Of a stretch of 64,000 nt of DNA, positions 44,145 through 53,075 are shown in pieces (the first letter of the stretch is position 1; every line of letters begins with the position of its first letter). The position numbers and the translations under genes are program-made. A model generated the notes under the pieces. It was not told the origin of the DNA, searched no databases, and was given only the letters and a program-made list of their open reading frames with translations. Location: NCBI RefSeq assembly GCF_001411805.1, contig NZ_CP007213.1, positions 930,001 to 994,000 of the forward strand, read 5' to 3'. This DNA comes from Burkholderia plantarii. Lineage in GTDB: Bacteria > Pseudomonadota > Gammaproteobacteria > Burkholderiales > Burkholderiaceae.

Positions 44145-47054
44145 TCACGCCCCCGCGGGCAGCCCCGCATGAAGTTCGCGGATCTCCGGCACGCTGCTGC
44201 GGCGATCGAAATGCGGCGCGAGCGCATGCAGCGCGTCGCGCGCGTCGGCCATCTCCGCGGGCGACCGTGGCAGGCGCGCGAGGCCGAGCGCGGCCCGCAG
44301 TTCCCACATGCGGGCGCCTTGCGAACGCGCCATGGCGATCGCGTCCGAGAAGCAGGCCAGGGCGCGTGCGGTGCCGCGCGCGCGCTCCGGGCTGTCGGCC
44401 GGCAGCGCGGCGGCCTGCGCCTGCGCCGCCACGCCGAGCGCGCGCAGCAGCTCGGGCATGAAGTACAGCTCGCCGTGCTTCTCGCACGAGGCCTGCGCGT
44501 CGTGCAGCCGGGCGAGCGCGTCGTCGACTCGGCCGGCGGCGATCAGCGCCAGTGCGCACTCGATCACGAGCGGCGTGGTCAGGCGGCGGAAGCCGCGCGC
44601 CTGCAGCGAGTCGAGCGAGCTTTCGAGCTGCGGCAGGCTCGCCTCGGGCCCGCTTTCGCGGATCGCGAGGATGCCGGCGAGGCAGTCGCCGAACTCGCGC
44701 CAGATGGCGAGCCGGTGCAGCGAGGCCTGCGATTTCATGATCGACAGGTAATGCGCGGCGCGCGCGCGATCGTCCGAGATCAGCGCGAGCGGCACCGCCA
44801 CGACGCCGAGCACGTGCGTGAACCACGGCTCCATGGTCTCGGCCGGGATCAGGCCGAGCGCGAGGCTGGTCAGCCTGGCGGCCTCGTCGGTGTCGCCGCG
44901 CAGCCAGTGGATGCGCGCGAGCCCCGAATAGGCGATGGCGCGCGGGTCCACGGCGAAGCGCCGGATCGATTCGACATCCTCGGGATGGGTTTCCATGTGG
45001 CGCAGCCCCTGCTCCAGCTTCTCGCGCGCGATCTCGTGGTCGCCGCGGCAATGTTCGGCCACCGCCGTCAGCTGGGTCGCGAGCACGTGCTGCGGCACGC
45101 AGCCGGTCTCGCGCGCGAAGCGCTCGAAGCGCCGCGAATAATGCAGCGCCTCGTGGACCTTGCCGGCCGACAGCATCACGTTCCATAGCCCCCAGAACGC
45201 GCGCGCGAGCAGCGCGTCGTTGCCGGTGCGCTCGGCGTGCGCGTGGACCTCGAACCATAGATCCTCGGCGCGCTGGATCGGGCCGGTCAGGTTCGGCAGC
45301 ACCGCGGCGAGCGCGAGCTTGAGGCGCACCTCGTCGACCGGCGCGATCGATCCGGCCGGCAGCGCCTCGAGCGCGGCCACCGCCTGCGCGGCGCGCCGGC
45401 CGCATTCCTCGATCTGCGCGTTTTCCAGCAGCGAGACCACCAGCGTGGCGGACAGCTCGACGCCGAGCAGCGTGTCGCCGTCGGGCGAGAAGGCCCAGTC
45501 GACGGCGCCGCGCGCGTCGGCCAGCGCCTGCCGCATGTCGGGTTCGTCGTCCACGCCGGAGAAGCCGGACGCGGCGTCGTCGCCGCGAAACAGCGAGGCG
45601 AGGTAGCGCGCGTGGCGCGCGGCGAGCGCCTGCGCCTCGCCGGCCGCGCGCAACTGCTCCAGCGCATAGGCGCGCGTCGATTCGGACAGGCGGTAGCGCG
45701 CCACCGGGCCGTCGAATTCCACGCCGACGAGCGACTTCGCCACCAGTTCGCCGATGCCGTCCACCACGGCGCGCACCGTCAGTTCGCGATCGCAGGCCAC
45801 GGCGCACATCGCCTCGAGCGAGAACGCGCCGCCGAACGGCGCGAGCCGCCGGAACAGCGCGCGGCTCTCGGCATCGAGCAGCGCGAAGCTCCAGTCGAAC
45901 GCGGCGCGCAGCGTCTGGTGGCGCGGCAGCGCGGTGCGAAAGCCGCCCGACAGCAGCGAGAGCCGGTCGGACAGCCGCTGGTGGACGCCGTCGACGCCGA
46001 AACTGACGACGCGCGCGGCGGCCAGCTCGATCGCGAGCGGAATGCCGTCGAGGCGCCGGCAGATCTCGCCGATCAGCCGCAGTTCGGCCGCGCCGCCGCC
46101 GTGGCCGCCGCCGTGGCCGTGAAGGCCGCCGCGCATCGCCTGCACGCGGGCGAGGAACAACTGCACGGCGGAGCGCTGCAGGATGGCCGTGTCGTCGGCG
46201 TCGCGCTCCGGCACGTCGAGCGGCTCGACGGCGAACACCGCCTCGGCGGCGATCCGCAGCGGCTCGCGGCTCGTCACGAGGATGCACAGCGCCGGCACGG
46301 CGGCGAGCAGGCATTCGACCACCCGCGCCACCTCGACGACCAGGTGTTCGGCGTTGTCGAGCAGCAGCAGGCGCGGCGCGGTCGTTGTCGTTGGTGGTCC
46401 GCCCGCCGACGCGGGATGCGGCAGCCGCAGGCCGAGGCCGCCCTCGACGGCCGCGACGATCTCGGCCGCGCCGTGCATCGAGGCCAGCTCGACCAGATGC
46501 ACGCTGCCGGGCGCCTCGGCCTCGATCGCGTTCGCCACGGTCACCGAGAGCGTGGTCTTGCCGATGCCGCCGGCGCCGGTCAGCGTGAGCACACGCGTCC
46601 GGGCGAGCGCCTCGCGCACGGCCGCGACGGCCTGCGCGCGGCCGATCACGTCCGGATGGCGCGGCAGGCGCGTGGCATGGCTGGCGCCGCCGGCCGGCGC
46701 GGCTCGATGGGCCGCGGCGCGCGGCGGCTCGGCGGCCGCGCGCCGGACCAGCCGGTAGCCGCGCCCGGGCACCGTCATGATGCAGTTGCGTTCCTCGCCG
46801 AGCGCGCGGCGCAGCGCCGACAGATGCACCTGCAGCGTGTTTTCCTCCACGAACGTGTCGGGCCAGATCGCGTCCAGCAGCGCGTCCTTCGTGACCAGCC
46901 GGCCGTCGGCCGCGACCAGCATTTCGAGGATGGCGAACGCGCGTGCCCCGAGACGCACCGAGGCGCCGTTCTCCAGCAGTTCGCGGCCCGCGAGATCGAC
47001 CTCGAAGCGGCCCAGCGGAAAGGATGTCGGGGTGGCGTCCGGCGTTGACGTCAT
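44145..47054 (-). CDS. Winged-helix/STAND ATPase transcriptional regulator (paralogue)
   Basis: This 969-residue regulator has an OmpR-type winged helix (FEVDLAGRELLENGASVRLG, TKDALLDAIWPDTFVEENTL, TVPGRGYRLVRR), then a P-loop GAGGIGKTT and Walker B RLLLLDNAEHLV. A HQTLRAAFDWSFALLD region follows, then a long alpha-helical C-terminal half. It matches the protein at 25822-28743 in order and in many motifs, so the two are paralogues. It faces the metabolic cluster ending at 44090 and is the obvious candidate to control it, though promoter placement argues only by position. The start GTG/ATG region at 47054 is directly before the winged helix. Confidence 0.9.
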   Translation of the reverse strand: MTSTPDATPTSFPLGRFEVDLAGRELLENGASVRLGARAFAILEMLVAADGRLVTKDALLDAIWPDTFVEENTLQVHLSALRRALGEERNCIMTVPGRGYRLVRRAAAEPPRAAAHRAAPAGGASHATRLPRHPDVIGRAQAVAAVREALARTRVLTLTGAGGIGKTTLSVTVANAIEAEAPGSVHLVELASMHGAAEIVAAVEGGLGLRLPHPASAGGPPTTTTAPRLLLLDNAEHLVVEVARVVECLLAAVPALCILVTSREPLRIAAEAVFAVEPLDVPERDADDTAILQRSAVQLFLARVQAMRGGLHGHGGGHGGGAAELRLIGEICRRLDGIPLAIELAAARVVSFGVDGVHQRLSDRLSLLSGGFRTALPRHQTLRAAFDWSFALLDAESRALFRRLAPFGGAFSLEAMCAVACDRELTVRAVVDGIGELVAKSLVGVEFDGPVARYRLSESTRAYALEQLRAAGEAQALAARHARYLASLFRGDDAASGFSGVDDEPDMRQALADARGAVDWAFSPDGDTLLGVELSATLVVSLLENAQIEECGRRAAQAVAALEALPAGSIAPVDEVRLKLALAAVLPNLTGPIQRAEDLWFEVHAHAERTGNDALLARAFWGLWNVMLSAGKVHEALHYSRRFERFARETGCVPQHVLATQLTAVAEHCRGDHEIAREKLEQGLRHMETHPEDVESIRRFAVDPRAIAYSGLARIHWLRGDTDEAARLTSLALGLIPAETMEPWFTHVLGVVAVPLALISDDRARAAHYLSIMKSQASLHRLAIWREFGDCLAGILAIRESGPEASLPQLESSLDSLQARGFRRLTTPLVIECALALIAAGRVDDALARLHDAQASCEKHGELYFMPELLRALGVAAQAQAAALPADSPERARGTARALACFSDAIAMARSQGARMWELRAALGLARLPRSPAEMADARDALHALAPHFDRRSSVPEIRELHAGLPAGA

Positions 47055-47286
47055 GCTCTGGATTCGGAAAGGCGGGGTGGCGGGGGCGCGGCGGGAGCGC
47101 CGCGCGGACGAACGGCGCGCGGATATTTTAGCCGTTGTCGTTTAGCGGTTGGGGTTTCGCCGTTTTAGTGGCGACGCCGTGGTTCGGCGCGTGGCTCCCG
47201 GCGGTATTGCGCCGCGAGGGAGCCACGAGGTGCGTGCGTTCCGGATTGGAATAGCGGGTGCGTGGATCGGTGCTCGTGAGCCGACG

Positions 47287-47646
47287 CTATGCCGAAGTGG
47301 TTTTCGCCGCGTCGACGCGCTTGCCGCGCCCCGGCGTTCCGAGCAGCGCGGCCGGCACCACCGGCAGCGGCTGCCAGAGCGCCACGCGCACGGGCGAATC
47401 GGTGGCCGTGTCCGAGGCACGGCACTGCAGCGTCACGGTCCAGCAGCCGGTGGCGGGCCAGTAGGTGGCGACGTCGACGAACGGTGGCTCGTCGCCGCCG
47501 AGCAGGCGTGGATCGTCGATCACGGCCAGCACCGCGACGCTGGCACGGCCGTTGGTCGCGGCGGGCGGCTCCTGCGGAGAGCGCCATGCCAAGGGGCGGC
47601 CCGCGATGCCGCGCGGCGAGCCTGGCAGCGAGGCCGGCGCCGTCAT
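47287..47646 (-). CDS. Hypothetical protein, second gene of a two-gene unit
   Basis: This 119-residue protein begins MTAPASLPGSPRGIAGRP and has the middle part VAVLAVIDDPRLLGGDEPPFVD and TYWPATGCWTVTLQCRASD. No signal peptide, membrane span or known family is recognised. ATG 47646 overlaps the stop of the upstream gene (ATGA-type overlap at 47643-47646), so the pair is translationally coupled. Confidence 0.7.
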   Translation of the reverse strand: MTAPASLPGSPRGIAGRPLAWRSPQEPPAATNGRASVAVLAVIDDPRLLGGDEPPFVDVATYWPATGCWTVTLQCRASDTATDSPVRVALWQPLPVVPAALLGTPGRGKRVDAAKTTSA

Positions 47647-48440
47647 GATGCATGCCCCTCGGTGGCCGACGCGGCGGGTTGCTCCGTCTGCCGCCAGAAT
47701 TGATGAGCGCGCGCGCGCACCGATTTCGCCTCGAGTATCAGCGTGCCGTCGATCCGGCGGCTCTCGACGTGGCCGTGGTCGGCCCAGTCGCACACCACGT
47801 CGACGGCGATCGCCGTCTCGAACGCGGCGCGCTCGGCCGTCATCCAGTCGCCGCTCAGGATCTCGTGCCGCACGGCCGTCGCGGCGACGGTGGCGCCGAG
47901 ACCGCGTTCGAACTGCCTCGCGCGGCCGGCGCAGGCGGCTTCCTTCGGCGTGCCGGACAGTGCGGCCGGGCGGCTGTCGGCGCGCGCCGGCCGCCCCGCG
48001 TCGGGCAGCGGGCGGCACGGCGCCTCGGCGGCGTCGCGCGCGGGCGGACGCGCCTCGGCCGCCTGCCGGGCGCCTTGCGCGACCATGTGCAGGTCATGCA
48101 GGTCGTGCAGGTCGTGCAGGTCGTGGCGGGCCGTCGGGCCGGGCGGTTCGCCGGCCGGACGATGCCACGCGTAAGCGGTGTCGAGGTCGCGCAGGCACGC
48201 ATGCGAAAACGCGATGTCGCGGCCGAAGCGCCGCGCCGCAGCCTGTTCGCGCTCGCGCAGTTGCGCCTCGACGGCGGCACAGGCCTGGATCCAGCCGTTC
48301 CAGGCCGCGCGCGCCTCCGGCTGCACGTAGCAGCCGGCGCCGTCACGCGCGAACGACAGCGCGGTGTCCTGCTCTCGCGCCCACCGTGTCATCGCGGCTT
48401 CGAACAGGCCACGCGACACATTTCCCAGCGCATCAGTCAT
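47643..48440 (-). CDS. Hypothetical protein with DLH repeats, first gene of a two-gene unit
   Basis: The 265-residue soluble protein starts MTDALGNVSRGLFEAAMTRWA and has the N-terminal pattern DGAGCYVQPEARAAWNGWIQA, which resembles small phage-type proteins. A tandem 9-base repeat in the middle encodes DLHDLHDLHDLH (around 48085-48125). The C-terminal part includes AFETAIAVDVVCDWADHG. ATG 48440 has AAGGG about eight bases upstream; ATG 48446 is possible. No known family is recognised. The stop overlaps the next start. Confidence 0.65.
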   Translation of the reverse strand: MTDALGNVSRGLFEAAMTRWAREQDTALSFARDGAGCYVQPEARAAWNGWIQACAAVEAQLREREQAAARRFGRDIAFSHACLRDLDTAYAWHRPAGEPPGPTARHDLHDLHDLHDLHMVAQGARQAAEARPPARDAAEAPCRPLPDAGRPARADSRPAALSGTPKEAACAGRARQFERGLGATVAATAVRHEILSGDWMTAERAAFETAIAVDVVCDWADHGHVESRRIDGTLILEAKSVRARAHQFWRQTEQPAASATEGHAS

Positions 48441-49159
48441 CGGCATACCCTTGCTCGATTTGGCGACGAAGTCATGAGGCGGCGTTCTGCCTCGCAAGCC
48501 CGCCCGCCGCGCCACCGGTGCGCCGTTCGTGTCCGAACCGGCCGGTCGCGCGCGGGGGCGGCGAGATCCATCCCTAGCCGAATGATATCGATGCAACGCA
48601 GCAACCAGGTAGAGGCATTTTCTAATGCGTGAATCAGTTTTTCTTGTCCGGCGCGGGATGCACCGCAATGGCGCGCGATGAGACGGGTCGTGAGCGTGGC
48701 CCGCTTCGTGGCTGCAAGTTTTTCTAACACTGCGGCGGAATTTCGCGGTTGCGCGACGGCGCGCGATGGCCAATGATGGCGGCCGATCATGAGGCGCCAC
48801 CCGGCCTGCCGGCGGCACGATGAAAGGCATCGCCGGCTCGGCTCGAACCGCCGCGTTTCGATCATTCCTTTTCCGCCATGCGCGTCGCGCTTTGGGGCGT
48901 GTCCGCGCGAGCCGGCAGGCGTGGCGCGGCGACGGCGGGCTGGCGAGGTCTGGCGTTTGTCGCACCTGCCGCGGAGCCGCCTGCATGAGCGCGCCGATAC
49001 CGCCGTTCCCGGTGCCGGACCCGCGGCTCGGCGAGCCATAGGCTTCGCCGCGCGGCGCGCGCCACGCCGATCCGCCCCGCATGTTGCGCCGGGCGCAGCG
49101 CCGCGATGACAATGGCGGGAGGCGGGGGCGCGTCGCCCTCGCTTGCCTGCCTCACCGCC
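48441..49159. other. Divergent gap with no recognised gene
   Basis: This 719-base region lies between the hypothetical pair (minus) and the sirtuin gene (plus). Open frames here have no recognisable domain. It includes a lower-GC patch (about 48580-48660) that could hold the promoter of the minus-strand pair. Confidence 0.45.
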
Positions 49160-49990
49160 ATGAACGATATCGACAAACTGACACTCGCCGCCTCGTGGCT
49201 GCGCTCGGCCGACGGCCTGCTCGTGACCGCCGGGGCCGGCATGGGCGTGGATTCCGGGCTGCCCGATTTCCGCGGCCCGGAAGGCTTCTGGCGCGCCTAC
49301 CCGGCGCTGCGCGGCCACGGCCTGACCTTCGAGGACATGGCCAACCCGCGCGCGCTGGCCGATTCCCCGGCGCTCGGCTGGGGCTTCTACGGACACCGGC
49401 TGCAGCTGTACCGCCGCACCGTGCCGCATCGCGGCTTCCGCCTGCTGCTCGACTGGGCCGCCGCGATGCGCCACGGCGCGGCGGTGTTCACGAGCAACGT
49501 CGACGGCCAGTTCCAGAAGGCCGGCTTCGACGAGGCGCGCATCGCCGAATGCCACGGCTCGATCCATGTCATGCAGTGCTCGGTGCCGTGCTCGGACGCG
49601 ACCTGGCCCGCGCACGCGTTCGAGCCCGTCGTCGACGAGGCGGCCTGCCGCCTCGTCGACGATCCGCCGGCCTGCCCGCACTGCGGCGCGCCGGCCCGGC
49701 CCAACATCCTGATGTTCGGCGATTTCGCCTGGGTCGCGCAGCGCACCGACGAGCAGGAAGCGCGGCTGGCCGGCTGGCTGGCCGGCGTCGAGCGGCCGGT
49801 GGTGATCGAGATCGGGGCCGGCAAGGCGATCCCCACGGTGCGCCGTTTCAGCGAGCGCGCCGGCGCCCGCGTGATCCGCATCAATCCGCGCGATGCCGAC
49901 ATCGAGGCTCGCCACGGCATCGGCTTCGCGACCCATGCGCTGGCCACGCTCGAGGCGCTGGACGGCGCGCTGAGGGCCGTCGAGGCATGA
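49160..49990 (+). CDS. Sir2-family NAD-dependent protein deacylase
   Basis: The 276-residue protein has the NAD-binding motif TAGAGMGVDSGLPDFRG, then SNVDGQFQKAGF and the catalytic His in ECHGSIHVMQC. A zinc site is seen (CSVPC and CPHCG). The strand RPNILMFGDFAW and the late IEIGAGKAIPTVR with RINPRDAD are also typical. Sirtuins remove acetyl or other acyl groups from lysines in an NAD-dependent way. The protein is cytoplasmic. ATG 49160 is chosen because the conserved fold begins soon after; the frame is open back to 49106. It is a stand-alone gene. Confidence 0.9.
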   Translation: MNDIDKLTLAASWLRSADGLLVTAGAGMGVDSGLPDFRGPEGFWRAYPALRGHGLTFEDMANPRALADSPALGWGFYGHRLQLYRRTVPHRGFRLLLDWAAAMRHGAAVFTSNVDGQFQKAGFDEARIAECHGSIHVMQCSVPCSDATWPAHAFEPVVDEAACRLVDDPPACPHCGAPARPNILMFGDFAWVAQRTDEQEARLAGWLAGVERPVVIEIGAGKAIPTVRRFSERAGARVIRINPRDADIEARHGIGFATHALATLEALDGALRAVEA

Positions 49991-50478
49991 CGCGCCGGTT
50001 TTGACGCGTCGCGGCCGCGCGGCCGGTGTTTCCCCAGCGAGCAACGCCGCCCGCGCGGATCGCGTCGAGCGCGCGCCGCGATCTCCGCGGTGGCGGCCAG
50101 CGTCCGCGCCGGAATCGCCTCGCGCGCCTGCACCGGCAGCCCCGCACCACGCTCGCCGCGTCGTGCGCCCAGGCGGCGCAGTCGGTGCCGGTGTACACCC
50201 GCCCGCTGTCGATGCCGCGCGCGAGCCGCTCGGCATCGACGAGCGGCCTTTGAAAGACCCGGCCAGCTTGCGGATATCGGCGGGCCGCCGTTGTTTCATG
50301 TCAACAGGAACTCATGGCCTGCCCGACGCCGTGAATCATCGGTTCATATTGAAATCGCGGAGATTGCCGATCCGGGTTTTTACCAACCCGATTTCGCCGC
50401 CGTGCCGCGCCAGCCGGCGTTTGCCACCGCCCGCGCCATGCATTTCATATTTTTATCGGCGTTTGTACCAAGACTGAA
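49991..50478. other. Gap with no recognised gene
   Basis: This 488-base region follows the sirtuin gene. Several frames are open because of the high GC content, but none has a recognisable domain. The last 100 bases are A/T-rich and lead into the sigma-28 promoter. Confidence 0.45.
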
Positions 50479-50505
50479 TAAAGTCTGATTTTTTTCGGCC
50501 GTAAT
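50479..50505 (+). promoter_or_regulatory. Sigma-28 (FliA)-type promoter for chemoreceptor
   Basis: The -35 element TAAAGTCT (7 of 8 with consensus TAAAGTTT) lies exactly 11 bases before GCCGTAAT (consensus GCCGATAA). This is the spacing of flagellar-class sigma-28 promoters. It lies about 120 bases upstream of the chemoreceptor ATG at 50624, in the right orientation, so the gene is probably part of the late flagellar regulon. Confidence 0.75.
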
Positions 50506-50623
50506 AAACATCGTGCGCCGGAACTTGGAGACGGCGAGCCGGATATCAAGACATATACGTCCAAATAATGAGAATCGTGCGGGACAGGCGCCTGGGTTTC
50601 GCTCGAACCATCGATCAAATCAC

Positions 50624-52264
50624 ATGTTAAAAAATCTTTCGATTCGTCATTGTGTGAACGCGATCATCGGCCTGTTCAGCGTCGCGCTGATCGCCGGTGC
50701 CCTGCTCGGCGTGCTGTCCCTGAACTCGGCGAACCACGATCTCAAGCAGATGTACACGGTCGACACGCCGGCCGTGGCGAATCTCGAAGGCAGCTCGGGC
50801 CAGCTGCTGCGCCTGCGCCTGTCGCTGGCCACCTACGATTCGCTGACGAACATCGGCGACACCGACGGCGCGCAGGCCGCGTTCAAGCGCGCCGACCAGT
50901 ACATCAAGCTGTCGAACGAGCGCTTCTCGGCGTATCTCGCGCAGGTCGGCGACGATGCCGCCGCGCGCGACCTGATCGACGACATGCAGAAGAAGCGCGA
51001 CGACTTCCTGCACCAGGGCATCGAGCCGGCGATGGCCGCGCTCAAGGCGGGCGACAAGGCCGCGTTCGGCGAACTGCAGGGGCACAAGCTCTCGCCGCTC
51101 TATTCGGCCTATGAAAAGGCGATGCTGGCGCTGGAGAACCATCAGGTGGGCGTCGGCGAGGCGCGCTACGAGGCGGCGCAGCACCAGTTCTCGATGGTGA
51201 TCGTGGCGGTGGCGATCGGCCTCGTGCTGGCGCTGTCGCTGGCGCTGTTCGCGCGGATCTGGCTCGTCAACGCGATCGTGAAGCCGGTGGATGCCGCCGT
51301 CGACAGCTTCGGGCGCATCGCCAGCGGCGACCTCACGGGCAAGGTCGAGGTCACGAGCCGCAACGAGATGGGCAGGCTCAGCGAGGCGCTGCTGCGGATG
51401 CAGGAGTCGCTGATCTCGACGGTGGGCGTGGTGCGCACCAGCACCGAGTCGATCAACGTCGGGGTGGGCGAGATCGCCACCGGCAACACCAACCTGTCGC
51501 AACGCACGGAAGGGCAGGCCGCCTCGCTGGAGGAAACCGCGGCCAGCATCGAGCAGCTGACCTCCACGGTCAAGCAGACCGCCGACAACGTGCGCCAGGC
51601 CAGCACGCTCGCCAACGGCGCCTCGGACCTCGCGGACCAGGGCGGCCGGCTCGCGCGCGACGTGGGCGGCACCATGCAGGACATCGTCAACAACGCGCGC
51701 CGGATCGGCGACATCGTCGGCGTGATCGAGGGCATCGCGTTCCAGACCAACATCCTCGCGCTGAACGCGGCCGTGGAAGCGGCGCGCGCCGGCGAGCAGG
51801 GCCGCGGCTTCGCGGTGGTGGCCAGCGAGGTGCGTTCGCTCGCGCAGCGCAGCGCCACGGCGGCCAAGGAGATCAAGGGGGTGATCATGGAGTCGACGCA
51901 GCGCGTGGAGACGGGCGCCGAACTCGTCGAGCGCTCGGGCTCGACCATGAACGAGATCGTCACCGCGATCGGCCGCGTGAGCGGGATCATGAACGAGATC
52001 GCCGTGGCCTCGAACGAGCAGAGCAACGGCATCGACCAGATCAACATCGCGATCGCGCAGATGGACGAGGTCACGCAGCAGAACGCGGCGCTGGTCGAGC
52101 AAGCCGCTGCTGCGGCCGCCTCGCTGGTGGACCAGGCGCGGCGCCTCGGCGACGCGGTGGCGGTGTTCCGCATCGAGCAGCATGGCCGTGCGACGTTCGG
52201 CGGCCAGCCGGGCGGCGCGTCGGCGCCGGTCGCGCGGCTGGGCGCGCTGCAGCCGGCGTACTGA
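50624..52264 (+). CDS. Methyl-accepting chemotaxis protein
   Basis: The 546-residue chemoreceptor has a first span ([20 protein letters not shown]), a periplasmic TarH-like four-helix domain (about 35-190) and a second span ([20 protein letters not shown]). A HAMP domain follows, then the signalling coiled coil with the conserved tip [20 protein letters not shown]. The methylation segment is [20 protein letters not shown]. The C-terminus ends ALQPAY, without the CheR-docking pentapeptide found in the receptor at 31580. ATG 50624 is used. Expression from a sigma-28 promoter is indicated upstream. The ligand is unknown. Confidence 0.94.
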   Translation: MLKNLSIRHCVNAIIGLFSVALIAGALLGVLSLNSANHDLKQMYTVDTPAVANLEGSSGQLLRLRLSLATYDSLTNIGDTDGAQAAFKRADQYIKLSNERFSAYLAQVGDDAAARDLIDDMQKKRDDFLHQGIEPAMAALKAGDKAAFGELQGHKLSPLYSAYEKAMLALENHQVGVGEARYEAAQHQFSMVIVAVAIGLVLALSLALFARIWLVNAIVKPVDAAVDSFGRIASGDLTGKVEVTSRNEMGRLSEALLRMQESLISTVGVVRTSTESINVGVGEIATGNTNLSQRTEGQAASLEETAASIEQLTSTVKQTADNVRQASTLANGASDLADQGGRLARDVGGTMQDIVNNARRIGDIVGVIEGIAFQTNILALNAAVEAARAGEQGRGFAVVASEVRSLAQRSATAAKEIKGVIMESTQRVETGAELVERSGSTMNEIVTAIGRVSGIMNEIAVASNEQSNGIDQINIAIAQMDEVTQQNAALVEQAAAAAASLVDQARRLGDAVAVFRIEQHGRATFGGQPGGASAPVARLGALQPAY

Positions 52265-52340
52265 GCGCGCCGCCGGCGCGTTCCACATGTCGCCTCGGTG
52301 TGCGCCCGACATGGGCGCCGGGGCGGCGGCTTCATCGAGG

Positions 52341-52366
52341 AGCCCGGGCCGCGTGCCCGGGCTTTT
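52341..52366 (+). terminator. Rho-independent terminator
   Basis: AGCCCGGGC (52341-52349) pairs with GCCCGGGCT (52355-52363) around a 5-base loop and is followed by TTTT. It lies 77 bases after the chemoreceptor stop. The following 700 bases, up to the OprB gene, hold no convincing gene apart from the Fur-like site. Confidence 0.8.
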
Positions 52367-52933
52367 GCGTTTGCGGGCCGCGCCGCCATGCGATTGATGT
52401 CGCGCCTGCGTGAAGCATCGATCAACCGCGAATGATTCGCGCGTGACGCCGACGTGACTCCTGCATGACCCGTGATGCCGAGTTCGTACCGCGATCTTCC
52501 GCATTTCATCCGCGCGGAAATGGCCGCGGCCGGCACGCCCCGAACCTCCTCATCCCGTCGTCGTTCCTCCCCGGTCACGCCATCGGCAACCGCGAGCCCC
52601 GCCACGCGGGCGACACACGCGAAACCCACACGCGAAACCTTTTCGGAGCCTCGAAAACGCGGCGTCAACGAAAAAATATGGTGTTCAAGCAGCAAGCCGG
52701 GACCGCCGACAACCGGCATGCCGAATCTCGGCATTTCATCAGGAAAACGATCTATGTCGATCCAGGCAGCCGGCGTGGTTCGCGACGCGACGGCCAACGT
52801 CACGCATTTCCTCCAGACGATTTCCCGCGCATGTCCTCATACGCTCCCGCAAACGTTTCAAACTCAGCGCCAAATTACAATGCCGGGATTTGCGTACGGG
52901 TTATGTAAGCCGTTGTTTTTGCGGTAGTAATTC

Positions 52934-52953
52934 ATATGAGAACTATTCTCATT
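52934..52953 (+). promoter_or_regulatory. Fur-box-like operator upstream of the iron operon
   Basis: TGAGAA-CTA-TTCTCA (52937-52951) is a perfect 6-3-6 palindrome inside ATATGAGAACTATTCTCATT. It resembles the Fur box (repeats of GATAAT / GAGAAT-ATTCTC). It lies about 125 bases upstream of the OprB start in an A/T-rich leader, the only such site seen before the iron genes. Confidence 0.7.
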
Positions 52954-53075
52954 TCTATTGACGCAGCCATCCGCAATGCTTAGGATTCGCTTCGTCCGGA
53001 CAAGAGGCGTCCACGAAACCGATCTATTTCGTCCGACCATATTTTTTAATTTGCATAACGAAACAAAGGATCGGA

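Noticed and set aside
50471..50495. Weak terminator (AGACT-loop-AGTCT with T-run)
   Set aside because: The stem is only 5 bp and the same bases form a sigma-28 -35 element with exact spacing, the better explanation.
52465..52927. Two overlapping open frames in the gap before the iron operon
   Set aside because: No recognisable domain, no ribosome site, and they run into the leader that carries the Fur-like site.
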